NCBI RefSeq assembly: GCF_007641235.1
Contig: NZ_CP038157.1
Coordinates: forward strand, 1,922,001 to 1,986,000
DNA length: 64,000 nucleotides
Source of the DNA: Corynebacterium sanguinis
Lineage (GTDB): Bacteria; Actinomycetota; Actinomycetes; Mycobacteriales; Mycobacteriaceae
Direction: 5' to 3'
The notes beneath the pieces are model-generated. The model was not told where the DNA came from. It was given only the letters and a program-made list of their open reading frames with translations, and searched no databases. The position numbers and the translations under genes were made by a program. Shown piece by piece: positions 28,243 to 35,624 of the stretch (position 1 is its first letter; each line of letters opens with the position of its first letter).

Positions 28243-28336
28243 GAGCACGCAGCTCTGGTTCTGATTCTCGGCCACGTCGTCTCCTAACGCTGGATAATGG
28301 GTTGCCCCGGCCCTCGCCGGTAACGCTCCTATTATG

Positions 28337-28374
28337 AAGGAGACCTGGTGGCGGTCAGTTACTCCTCCGAGTAA
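28337..28374 (+). other. Orphan ribosome-binding site with an eight-codon ORF
   Basis: AAGGAG at 28337-28342 is followed after five bases by GTG at 28348 and an eight-codon frame (MAVSYSSE) ending in TAA. TATTAT and GGATAAT words upstream could be -10 elements. It overlaps the 3' end of the convergent unknown gene. It may be the remains of a gene start disrupted by rearrangement, a leader peptide with nothing obvious to control, or chance. Confidence 0.3.
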
Positions 28375-28709
28375 TAACCATTCCCCAAAGCTGTCGACAG
28401 GTCCCTCGCTAGGTTGTCGAACAGCAGGACCTCTTTCGCGTGCTCGTAGGCCAAGGTGTCGAACACATCCTCGGCCCGGTAGCCTTCCTTCGCCCTCTCC
28501 ACCCAGTAGTGCGCCAGCAGGTTAGCCCAGTCTTGGTCTTCCCACGGTGCGGTTGCTACGCCCCCGGCGGTCTTCCGATCTGTGAAGATCACGGCTGCGC
28601 CACCGTCCTCGTTCTCAACAATCGCGGCCCAACCCTCGCCGCTCACGGCGAGGTAGTCCTTGAAATACTGGTCTTCGTCAACAATGCCGAATGAATAGCC
28701 GTTGCTCAC
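28359..28709 (-). CDS. Unknown acidic protein
   Basis: A 116-residue acidic protein with many aromatic residues (YSFGIVDEDQYFKDYLAVSG, WAAIVENEDGG, APWEDQDWANLLAHYWV). No membrane segment, no Cys pattern and no known motif seen. GTG start at 28709 with AAGGA seven bases upstream, and a TATAAG -10-like word on the minus strand at 28767-28772, so it looks like a real transcribed gene. It is an insertion between ppm1 and rbpA, with no recognisable functional neighbour. Confidence 0.7.
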   Translation of the reverse strand: MSNGYSFGIVDEDQYFKDYLAVSGEGWAAIVENEDGGAAVIFTDRKTAGGVATAPWEDQDWANLLAHYWVERAKEGYRAEDVFDTLAYEHAKEVLLFDNLARDLSTALGNGYYSEE

Positions 28710-28835
28710 TTCCGGGTCCTTGTTCTCTAGTGCTCCTGCTTCACGATTCTGCCGTAAACATGAGTCTTATATCTGGTTGATTTTACAAAGCCCATCTGCA
28801 CGAACAGAGCGTCGTAAAGCCGGGCTTTTTAGTTC

Positions 28836-29213
28836 TTAGGCCTTGGCCTGCTGCTCCTGTTCCTTCGCCAGACGAGCTGCGGTGCGGCGGCGCTTGCGAA
28901 GCTGATCAAGGCGCTCTTCGAGGAGAACGTCGAGCTCCTCGATGGTGCGGCGCTCGCGGAGCATGTCCCAGTGCGTGCGCGGCGGTTTAACGGGCTTGGC
29001 CTCGACGCCCTCGCCCTCCATGAGTGTGCCAATCTGGCCGTTCTTGCACATCCACTCCTCGGGGATCTCAGCCTCGTCGGCGAAGGGGACGTCGAAGACC
29101 TCGCCGTTAGGGGTGCGGTACTTAGCCATGCGGCGCGGCGCCAGATCGTGGTCGCGGTCAGTCTCGTAACTGACGGCACCCATCCGACTTCCGCGCAATA
29201 CGCGATCAGCCAT
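28836..29213 (-). CDS. rbpA: RNA polymerase-binding protein RbpA
   Basis: Actinobacterial transcription factor that binds the principal sigma factor and RNA polymerase and stabilises open complexes. The 125-residue protein has the N-terminal tail MADRVLRGSRMGAVSYE, a zinc-ribbon-like core domain (about residues 30-75), the basic linker with KPVKPPRTHWDMLRERR, and the C-terminal sigma-interacting helix (IEELDVLLEERLDQLRKRR). A further in-frame start at 29252 was rejected; ATG 29213 has a GGGAAGGGA ribosome-binding site and gives the family N-terminus. Confidence 0.95.
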   Translation of the reverse strand: MADRVLRGSRMGAVSYETDRDHDLAPRRMAKYRTPNGEVFDVPFADEAEIPEEWMCKNGQIGTLMEGEGVEAKPVKPPRTHWDMLRERRTIEELDVLLEERLDQLRKRRRTAARLAKEQEQQAKA

Positions 29214-29250
29214 GCTGTGTGAATCCCTTCCCTCGTTTGATAGTCGCCCC

Positions 29251-29256
29251 ATTATA
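29251..29256 (-). promoter_or_regulatory. -10 element of rbpA
   Basis: A perfect TATAAT on the minus strand, 37 bases before the rbpA start codon, giving a leader of about 30 bases. No good -35 hexamer is seen. This is one of the best -10 matches in the window, in keeping with a strongly expressed general transcription factor. Confidence 0.6.
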
Positions 29257-29344
29257 ACGACCGGGCGCTACGAAATGTTCCCGCCACCCAGTGCGAACGG
29301 GCGGGCCGTGTTCGTGCAGTTATGGTGGCTTGGGCCGTGGGTCG

Positions 29345-29802
29345 ACTCTGCATTGCGGACTTGGGCGATGTGTCTACTGTTTGCTTGAGGTTTCGTGGTG
29401 GGTTCGAGTCCGCATTGCGGCCTGCGCTTCGAGATTGGTCGCCCGGGAGGCGGGGTCGACTCCGCATTGCGGACTAGGGTGACATGTCACAAGTTAGTGT
29501 TTAGTCCCTATCGGGGGCAGCATTGAGGGCCTTGCCGGATACTGACTCCGCATTGCGGACTTGGTTGTCACGTCTACTGTTCGCTTAGGGTTGCGTGGCG
29601 AGTTGGCCTAGAAGCTGGTCGCTAGGGAAGGGGAGTTGACTCCGCGTTGCGGATTACGGTGACGCGTCCCAGATGAAAATCCACCCCTCATCATGGCCAA
29701 ATCGAGAATCCGTCCGTGCGCCGACTCCGCATTGCGGACTTGGTTGCCACGTCCACGATTAGCTCGAAACCGCGCCTAGAGCTCGACTCCGCATTGCGGA
29801 CT
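29345..29802. repeat. Palindrome array 2 (seven copies, nested in a larger repeat)
   Basis: The 688-base gap between rbpA and the zinc-ribbon gene has no convincing ORF. It carries seven copies of the array-1 palindrome in the opposite orientation: 13-mer cores at 29347, 29409, 29461, 29547, 29641, 29726 and 29788 (steps 62, 52, 86, 94, 85, 62). Four are exact TCCGCATTGCGGA; those at 29347, 29409 and 29641 have one change. Flanks also match: 29341-29490 aligns with 29541-29670 and partly with 29721-29810, so a unit of about 180-200 bases has been tandemly copied. Outside the repeats (29257-29340 and 29803-29901) I see nothing definite. Confidence 0.9.
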
Positions 29803-29901
29803 CCGTTGACGGAACACCAATTCGACAAAACACACCAAGAGTCCCACACTCCGTACTCAACCCCGTGCCCTGGACATCGAGCGGTGTATTACGCTTGCAC
29901 C

Positions 29902-30228
29902 ATGCCGACGACTCCACAGACCTGCCAGTGGTGTGGTGTCGAATTGCCCCCGCAAGAGGGGAGAGGGCGTAAGCGGAAGTTCTGTAGCCCGTCGTGCAAG
30001 CAGCGCGCGTACGAGCAGCGGGCGTCGGTTAGCGGTACTACCATTCCGGCGGAGGCGGTAATTTTGACCCCTGAGCGGGCCGATGACTTGCGGGATCAGT
30101 TGTTCCAGCTGCGTTGCGCGGCAGAGGATATCGCCATTGCCCACCGCGAAGGTGCGGACCATACCGAGATCGCCGAGCTGTGCGAGGAACTGGTAAGTAT
30201 GGCCAAACGCGTGGAAAGGCTAAGGTAG
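29902..30228 (+). CDS. Small protein with N-terminal zinc ribbon
   Basis: A 108-residue protein. Residues 8-40 form a four-Cys zinc ribbon: CQWCG, then a basic loop GRGRKRKFCSPSCKQRAYEQR. This Cys-basic-Cys pattern ending in an Arg/Gln-rich helix recurs in small actinobacterial proteins and suggests nucleic-acid binding, but no function is established that I know of. The C-terminal half is an acidic, Leu-rich helix pair (LRDQLFQLRCAAEDIAIAH, IAELCEELVSMAKRVERL), probably a dimerising coiled coil. ATG 29902 was preferred to upstream in-frame starts because these would read through the palindrome array. The YceI gene follows after two bases. Confidence 0.75.
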   Translation: MPTTPQTCQWCGVELPPQEGRGRKRKFCSPSCKQRAYEQRASVSGTTIPAEAVILTPERADDLRDQLFQLRCAAEDIAIAHREGADHTEIAELCEELVSMAKRVERLR

Positions 30229-30230
30229 GA

Positions 30231-30941
30231 ATGGTGAACAGGCAACGTCAGATCCCCAAGCCAGTCCTTATTTTCGCAATTATATTCATCCTCGCGTTGG
30301 CGGCGCTGGCAATCGTGCCGGTCGTCTACGCCTTGCTGTTCGGCGATCACGGTGTGAAAACAGAGGGCATCAACGCTGAGGGCGCGCGCCCGGCGACGAC
30401 GGAGGTCGACGGGGTGTGGGACGTTACCAACGAGCTCGGCCCAAACCAGACTTCGGCGGGATTCACTTTCTTCGAGATCCTGCCGGCCGAGCGCAAGATG
30501 ACGTCCGGCTCTACGCGCGAAGTCGAAGGTGAGGTTCAGATCGAGGCGGGTACGCTGACGGCCGGCGAGATCACTGTAGACATGAGGAGTGTTGCCACAG
30601 ACAACGATCGGCGCGACGTTAACGTCCGTCGCTCAGTCCTCAACACCGATGATTACCCAACGGCCACGTTCAGCGTGACGGAGCCCGCGGACGTGAGCCA
30701 GTTGCCATCCGATGGCACGGTGGGAACTGTGACACTGACGGGCGATCTGACAATCCGCGGCGAGACCAACCGCATTACCCACGAGTTCGAGGCTCTGCGC
30801 ACCGGCGACAACATCGTAGTCGCGGGCGACATCCCAATCAGCCGCGAGGACTTCGGCGTGAAGACCCCAGAGCTGGTGGCTGCCAAGATCGCCGACGAAG
30901 GCGAAGTCAACATCCGCCTGAACCTGGAGAAGGTCCGCTAA
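30231..30941 (+). CDS. Membrane-anchored YceI-family protein
   Basis: A 236-residue protein: a basic N-terminus, one membrane helix (about residues 11-36, VLIFAIIFILALAALAIVPVVYALLF), a linker, then a YceI-like lipocalin-fold domain (about 65-235) that binds isoprenoid or other amphiphilic lipids in characterised members. Hallmarks are the start GVWDVTNE, the VDMRSVATDNDRRDVNVR block and the final DFGVKTPE. The domain should lie outside the membrane. ATG 30231 overlaps a TAGGA ribosome-binding site and follows the zinc-ribbon gene by two bases. Confidence 0.88.
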   Translation: MVNRQRQIPKPVLIFAIIFILALAALAIVPVVYALLFGDHGVKTEGINAEGARPATTEVDGVWDVTNELGPNQTSAGFTFFEILPAERKMTSGSTREVEGEVQIEAGTLTAGEITVDMRSVATDNDRRDVNVRRSVLNTDDYPTATFSVTEPADVSQLPSDGTVGTVTLTGDLTIRGETNRITHEFEALRTGDNIVVAGDIPISREDFGVKTPELVAAKIADEGEVNIRLNLEKVR

Positions 30942-30944
30942 AAA

Positions 30945-30958
30945 ACGTAACGTTACGT
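30945..30958. promoter_or_regulatory. 14-bp perfect palindrome ACGTAACGTTACGT
   Basis: A perfect palindrome starting three bases after the YceI stop. It looks like a regulator binding site, yet both flanking genes point into this intergenic region, so no gene start is nearby. Function unknown. Confidence 0.55.
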
Positions 30959-30995
30959 AAATAAGGGGCATCAGCCCTGTGCAAGTCATTGTCCG

Positions 30996-31009
30996 ATAAT
31001 GTACATTAT
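30996..31009. promoter_or_regulatory. 14-bp perfect palindrome ATAATGTACATTAT
   Basis: A second perfect palindrome 37 bases after the first, AT-rich and resembling TetR- or GntR-type operators. It lies in the convergent intergenic region between the YceI gene and the CFA-synthase-like gene, where no promoter is expected. Function unknown. Confidence 0.55.
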
Positions 31010-31046
31010 GTCAACTAAAGCTTGATGACGCCCACGCTCCCGTCGC

Positions 31047-32375
31047 CTAGCGCCGCCCCCGCCGGTCGCGCGGCACGAGGGTCACTTGGACCACGTCCAG
31101 CATCTCCAACCGCGCCAGCGCCTCGCGCAGTGCGAACTGCCACTGCCACAGGCGCCGGTACACCTGATCGAATCCGTCCGCCGCAGCCTCGCGCAGCCGG
31201 CTGTCGAACATCTCGCGCTGCAGGCGTAGCGACGCCGCGAGGTGCGCCGGTGCCCGCGTCTGCGCGACAATCCGCAGCGGCGTTCGCCGGTCGACGATCC
31301 GCGTGAGCTCATCGGGTGTCGAGAAGCTCAGCCCCGGCCAGATATAAGCCCGCAGTGACTGCAGCGCGGCGTCGGCCGCCGGTGTGAAGGCCGCCGTGCG
31401 CATCACGGTCTGCACAGCCACGCGCCCGCCCGGGTCGACGAGGTGGCCGACGGCGGATAAGTACTGCGCCTTGCTCGCGGGAGTTAATGTCTCGAGCCGC
31501 TCCACGCTGACCACTGCGTCGTAGAAGCTGCGCCGGTTAGTCGCACGCGTCCACTCCGGCCCCATGAGCTCGACGTGGACAGCACCGCCGACGCCCGCGT
31601 ACACCACTCGGTCGCGCAACGCGTCCGCGGCGTGCTCATCGGCGGCCCACGCGTCGACAACCGCTCCCCGGCCTGCCGCCGCGAGCGACACCGCGCCCCC
31701 CGAGGACGGGAACTCCAGCAGATGCGTACCGCGGCCGGTTGCGCAGGCGTCGAGAAGCATCTGCACAGAGCGCTGCTGCACGTCGCCCAGGTCGTCGCGG
31801 GACGCGTCGATGGGCTCTGAGTACTCCGTCACGTCGACGAAATACGCCGGAGCGGAACGCGACTGCTGGGATTTCACGCGAACGCGCTGCGTCGTGGGCA
31901 CGCCCGTCGCGAAATGACCCGCGAAACCGCTCATCCGGTCGCCGGCAAAATGCTGTACTAGCTCGGCCGGGATCTCCCCGCCGCCGTCGAGATGCTTCGG
32001 GCTAATTGTCGGGGTCTTAGGCCGGTAGTTGGACTGAAGCAGCTTGGTGAGGACGTCGACAAGCACCTCGCTGCTGGTTGCAAACCATTCCCCCGCCATG
32101 AACCCTTCGGCGAGGCCCACCCAGCCGCTTTCGGCGATGCGGCGGAACAACATGTCGTATTCGACTCTGAGTTCCGCGCCGCGGCCCGAGTCAAGCTCGA
32201 TCCCAGCAGCCGCGCAGGCGCCGGCGAATTTGGCCTCGGCGACCCGCGCCTTCAAACCCGCCGCTGGGCCTGTTGGGATGGCCAGCAAACCCGGCCAGGC
32301 GTGGGCATCCACCGTTACAAGGTGCTCTGGAACGTCCGGGGCGGTCAACACTCGTCCAACTCTAACGACTGACAT
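31047..32375 (-). CDS. Divergent CFA-synthase-like methyltransferase
   Basis: A 442-residue relative of cyclopropane-fatty-acyl-phospholipid synthases (UfaA1 type), which methylate unsaturated acyl chains using SAM. The N-terminal accessory domain (FRRIAESGWVGLAEGFMAGEWFATSSEVLVDVLTKLL) and the C-terminal part (GLSFSTPDELTRIV, LRLQREMFDSRLREA, YRRLWQWQFALREALARLEM) fit the family. The SAM-binding loop is changed: where the family has D-I-G-C-G-W-G this protein has LLEFPSSGGAVSLAA, so activity is doubtful. In C. glutamicum a CFA-synthase gene lies next to ndh, as here. Start set at ATG 32375. Confidence 0.75.
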   Translation of the reverse strand: MSVVRVGRVLTAPDVPEHLVTVDAHAWPGLLAIPTGPAAGLKARVAEAKFAGACAAAGIELDSGRGAELRVEYDMLFRRIAESGWVGLAEGFMAGEWFATSSEVLVDVLTKLLQSNYRPKTPTISPKHLDGGGEIPAELVQHFAGDRMSGFAGHFATGVPTTQRVRVKSQQSRSAPAYFVDVTEYSEPIDASRDDLGDVQQRSVQMLLDACATGRGTHLLEFPSSGGAVSLAAAGRGAVVDAWAADEHAADALRDRVVYAGVGGAVHVELMGPEWTRATNRRSFYDAVVSVERLETLTPASKAQYLSAVGHLVDPGGRVAVQTVMRTAAFTPAADAALQSLRAYIWPGLSFSTPDELTRIVDRRTPLRIVAQTRAPAHLAASLRLQREMFDSRLREAAADGFDQVYRRLWQWQFALREALARLEMLDVVQVTLVPRDRRGRR

Positions 32376-32431
32376 GCCCCGGAGGCGGCAGGCACGTCGG
32401 GGCTTGCGTCCACGAAATCTTGGCAAAGGCG

Positions 32432-32437
32432 TAATAT
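32432..32437 (+). promoter_or_regulatory. Probable -10 element of ndh
   Basis: TAATAT 44 bases before the ndh ATG, in the divergent space between the CFA-synthase-like gene and ndh. The ndh ribosome-binding site AAGGAAGG is a clear one. No good -35 hexamer seen. Confidence 0.45.
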
Positions 32438-32480
32438 GTGCAACAGATAGCTAACCACGTCCCGCAAGGAAGGTACACCT

Positions 32481-33878
32481 ATGGCTGAAACAGCATTACG
32501 CCCGTCAGGTAACCGCCACCACGTCGTCATTATCGGCGCCGGGTTCGGCGGCATTTTCGCAGCTCGCGAGCTTGCTGACGCCGATGTCGACGTCACCATC
32601 ATCAACCGCACCAACCACCACCTGTTCGCCCCGCTACTGTACCAGGTGGCAACCGGCATCCTTTCCACCGGCGAGATCGCGACCTCCGTGCGACAGATCC
32701 TCTCCGGCCAGGACAACGTTGACGTGGTGCGTGGCGATGTTACTGACATCGACGTCGAGGCCCAAACCGTGACTGCTCACGAGGGCGAGTTTTCCCGCAC
32801 CTACGCCTACGACTCCCTGATCGTCGCAGCGGGCGCCGGCCAGTCCTACTTCGGAAACGATCACTTCGCGGAGTTCGCTCCCGGCCTGAAGACGCTCGAC
32901 AACGCGCTGGAAATCCGCGCCCGCATCATCACCGCCTTCGAGCGCGCTGAGGTCGCTCAGACCGCCGAGGAGCGCGACCGCCTCCTCACCTTCGTCATCG
33001 TCGGCGCCGGCCCGACCGGTGTTGAGCTTGCCGGGCAGATCGCCGAGATGGCGCACCGCTCCTTCGCGCACGTTTACTCCAACTTCGTTCCCTCCCAGGC
33101 AAAGATTGTGCTTATCGACGGCCTGCCCCAGGTGCTTCCCCCCTTCGGTAAGCGGCTCGGCAAGCGCGCGCAGCGCGAGCTGGAGAAAAAGGGCGTCACC
33201 GTCGTCCTCAACTCCATGGTGGTAAACGTCGACGAGGAATCGGTGACCTACAAGGACACCAAGACCGAGCAGGAAACCACGATCCCGTCGGTGACCAAGA
33301 TCTGGTCCGCCGGCGTGCAGGCTTCCCCGCTGGGCAAGCTGATCGCCGACCAGGTCGGTGTCGAGGCCGAGCGCAACGGCAAGGTTCCGGTTAACGCCGA
33401 CCTCACCGTGGGCGACAAGTCCAACGTCTTCATCATCGGTGACATGATGAGCCGCGACCGCCTCCCGGGCGTTGCTCAGGTCGCTATCCAGACCGGCGAG
33501 TACGTCGCGAAGATCATCAAGGAGCAGGTCGAGCACGACGTGGCCCCAGAGGCCCGCGACGACTTCGAGTACTTCGATAAGGGCTCGATGGCTATCGTCT
33601 CCCGCTTCAACGCCGTGGTCAAGATCGGCAAGGTTGAAGTCACCGGCTTCACCGGCTGGTTGATGTGGCTTGCAGTCCACGTCTCCTTCCTGGTGGGCGT
33701 GCGCAACCAGTTCGTCACCATGCTGTCCTGGTTCGCCAACGCTCTGAGCCCGAAGCGTTACAACCTGGCCACTACCCTGTCGCAGATGCACGGCCGCACC
33801 GCGTTGCTGAAGCTGCGCGACTTGGCTACCGACGAGGACGCTCTGCCGGAGCTGCGCGACACCAACGGCGAGAACTAG
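32481..33878 (+). CDS. ndh: Type II NADH dehydrogenase
   Basis: Single-subunit, non-proton-pumping NADH:menaquinone oxidoreductase on the inner face of the membrane, the main NADH entry point of the corynebacterial respiratory chain. The 465-residue protein has the FAD-binding HHVVIIGAGFGGIFAARELA, the NADH-binding FVIVGAGPTGVELAGQIAEMA (about residue 175), the FAD ribityl motif VFIIGDMMS (about 318), and a C-terminal membrane-anchoring helix (about 390-415, WLMWLAVHVSFLVGV). ATG with AAGGAAGG upstream. Confidence 0.96.
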   Translation: MAETALRPSGNRHHVVIIGAGFGGIFAARELADADVDVTIINRTNHHLFAPLLYQVATGILSTGEIATSVRQILSGQDNVDVVRGDVTDIDVEAQTVTAHEGEFSRTYAYDSLIVAAGAGQSYFGNDHFAEFAPGLKTLDNALEIRARIITAFERAEVAQTAEERDRLLTFVIVGAGPTGVELAGQIAEMAHRSFAHVYSNFVPSQAKIVLIDGLPQVLPPFGKRLGKRAQRELEKKGVTVVLNSMVVNVDEESVTYKDTKTEQETTIPSVTKIWSAGVQASPLGKLIADQVGVEAERNGKVPVNADLTVGDKSNVFIIGDMMSRDRLPGVAQVAIQTGEYVAKIIKEQVEHDVAPEARDDFEYFDKGSMAIVSRFNAVVKIGKVEVTGFTGWLMWLAVHVSFLVGVRNQFVTMLSWFANALSPKRYNLATTLSQMHGRTALLKLRDLATDEDALPELRDTNGEN

Positions 33879-33896
33879 TTCTCTACCCCCGTTTTC

Positions 33897-33925
33897 AGCC
33901 CGGTCTCCGCTCGCGGAACCGGGCT
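33897..33925 (+). terminator. Hairpin after ndh
   Basis: Arms AGCCCGGT (33897-33904) and ACCGGGCT (33918-33925) plus an inner TCCGC/GCGGA pair form a 13-pair stem with one bulged C, starting 18 bases after the ndh stop. There is no strong T tract after it, so termination efficiency is uncertain. Confidence 0.6.
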
Positions 33926-34000
33926 GTTGCGCGCCATGGCGTATCATTCTTTTTCACTTAAGTAATTCACCGCGCTTCGCTTGAAGGGGGCCAACACACC

Positions 34001-35083
34001 ATGCCGCCACGCCTACCGCTGCCTCTGCAACGCAGCAAACGCCCCGATGCCGCATCTGAGCCCTCCTCAAGGAGCGTGCCGATCCCGATTGAGCGCAACG
34101 TCGACTTCTGCCGCATCTTCCTCGACGGCAAGAAGCTGCCCGGCGAGGCGCGGGTGACCCAGGCTTTGAAGATGGTCGAGGATCATGAGAACGCGTTTCT
34201 TTGGCTGTCTCTCAGCGAGCCGAACACGACGCAGATGGAGCGCATCGCCGAGATCTTCAACCTGCACGACCTCATCGTTGATGACGTCGTTGACGCGCAC
34301 CAGCGCCCGAAGATGGAGCGTTACGACGACCAGCTGTTCATGGTCGTGCGCTCCGTGTACTACCGCGACGACGAGGAAGTCGACGACGCCCGCGAGATCA
34401 TCTCCACCGGCGAGGTGCAGGTCGTGCTCGGGCCGAGATTCGCCATCACCATCCGCCACAAGGCTCCCCTGCCCGACCTGACGCTCGAGCTCGAGGAGGA
34501 CGAGGAGCTGGCGATCCTCGGCCCGCCCGCCGCCGCGTGGAAGGTGTTTGACCACGTCGTAGACAACTACCTCAAGGTTGCCACCGCGCTCGGGCGCGAC
34601 GTCGACGAGCTGGAAAACGAGGTGTTCACGCCCAGGCGCGACATCAACATCGACAAGATCTACATGTACAAGCGAGAGATCTTGGAAATGCGCCACGCCA
34701 TCGACCCGCTCGGACCAGCGCTGCGCTCAGGGCTGATGAACAACAAGGACATGCTGCGCAAGATGCTGCGCTCGTACTTCCGCGACGTCCAGGACAACGC
34801 GATGATTGTCAGCGATCACGTCTCCGGGTTCGACGAGCGGCTCTCGTCGCTTCTCGACGCCTCCGTGGCGAAGGTTAACATGCAGCAGAACAGCGACATG
34901 CGCACCATTTCCGCCGTGGTTGGTATGGCGGCCGCCCCGACCATGATCGCCGGCATTTACGGCATGAACTTCGCGTACATGCCGGAGCTCGCGTGGCGCT
35001 GGGGGTATCCGGCGATCCTAATCCTGATGGCGACCGTGATGGGCGTGATGTACTGGTGGTTCCGGAAGAACCACTGGTTGTAA
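34001..35083 (+). CDS. corA: CorA-family magnesium/cobalt transporter
   Basis: Pentameric metal channel, 360 residues. A long cytosolic N-terminal domain (about 1-295) is followed by two C-terminal membrane helices; the signature YGMNF at the end of the first (about residue 322) and the conserved MPELAWRWGYP loop are intact, and the protein ends in the basic WFRKNHWL. A GAAGGGGG ribosome-binding site precedes the ATG. It is convergent with the thioesterase gene (nine bases between ends). Confidence 0.95.
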   Translation: MPPRLPLPLQRSKRPDAASEPSSRSVPIPIERNVDFCRIFLDGKKLPGEARVTQALKMVEDHENAFLWLSLSEPNTTQMERIAEIFNLHDLIVDDVVDAHQRPKMERYDDQLFMVVRSVYYRDDEEVDDAREIISTGEVQVVLGPRFAITIRHKAPLPDLTLELEEDEELAILGPPAAAWKVFDHVVDNYLKVATALGRDVDELENEVFTPRRDINIDKIYMYKREILEMRHAIDPLGPALRSGLMNNKDMLRKMLRSYFRDVQDNAMIVSDHVSGFDERLSSLLDASVAKVNMQQNSDMRTISAVVGMAAAPTMIAGIYGMNFAYMPELAWRWGYPAILILMATVMGVMYWWFRKNHWL

Positions 35084-35092
35084 GGACGGGTT

Positions 35093-35533
35093 CTAGCTGC
35101 GATCGCGCAGGATCATCAGCTTGAGGTTCGTGGTGGCCACGAGCTTGGCCTCGTGGTACATCTCCACGCGCCACAGGTGAGTCGTCCGGCCGATGTGCAC
35201 GGGCACCGCGACGGCGTCGATACGCCCCTCTTTCACGCTGCCGAGCAGGTCGGTGTAGTTGCTCATGCCGACTGCCGCAGCGCCGGAGTTAGCCACCGCT
35301 GCGATAGAACCGAGGGTCTCCCCGATCGAGCAGTACAGGCCGCCGTTGGCGATGCCTGTGATCTGGTGGTGCTCCGGTGTTACGTCGACGTAGCCCTCCG
35401 TGTGGTCGCGGGAGACGTACGTGATGACGATCCCGAGGGTATTCGCCAGCCCTTGATTTACGGCGTTGACGCCTTCTAGCTCTTCATCGGTTAATGGTGA
35501 AGTAATCGGCTCGCTGCCAAACCTGTGATCCAT
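35093..35533 (-). CDS. PaaI-family hotdog thioesterase
   Basis: A 146-residue acyl-CoA thioesterase-like protein with a hotdog fold. The conserved stretch TGIANGGLYCSIGETLGSIAA (about residues 58-78) contains the Asn/Gly loop and the catalytic-type acidic residue, and the C-terminal strands (HLWRVEMYHEAKLVATTNLKLMIL) close the sheet. Equivalent genes sit divergent from gnd in corynebacteria and as Rv1847 near gnd1 in M. tuberculosis. The substrate is not known. A TATAGT -10-like word directly before the ATG suggests a very short or absent leader. Confidence 0.85.
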   Translation of the reverse strand: MDHRFGSEPITSPLTDEELEGVNAVNQGLANTLGIVITYVSRDHTEGYVDVTPEHHQITGIANGGLYCSIGETLGSIAAVANSGAAAVGMSNYTDLLGSVKEGRIDAVAVPVHIGRTTHLWRVEMYHEAKLVATTNLKLMILRDRS

Positions 35534-35624
35534 GCCACCACTATACGTTTAACACTGTCAGAAAGTATGCAAAACTTGCAAAGAACTATGACGTAGCGTT
35601 TCGGCACCGCGTAGTATCTCACCC

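Noticed and set aside
28334..28525. A 63-codon frame beginning ATGAAGGAGACC
   Set aside because: Its ATG is inside the ribosome-binding site word and its translation is Pro/Ser/Arg-rich antisense to the unknown gene; no motif.
28787..28828. AAAGCCC/GGGCTTT arms after rbpA as its terminator
   Set aside because: The arms are 28 bases apart, and on the rbpA strand no U tract follows; the T run is on the wrong strand.
8179..29802. The two palindrome arrays as CRISPR loci
   Set aside because: The repeat is only 13-17 bases and itself palindromic, the spacers are irregular (about 40-80 bases) and related to one another in array 2, and there are no cas genes. The RecB-like gene at 3.6 kb is a stand-alone housekeeping nuclease.
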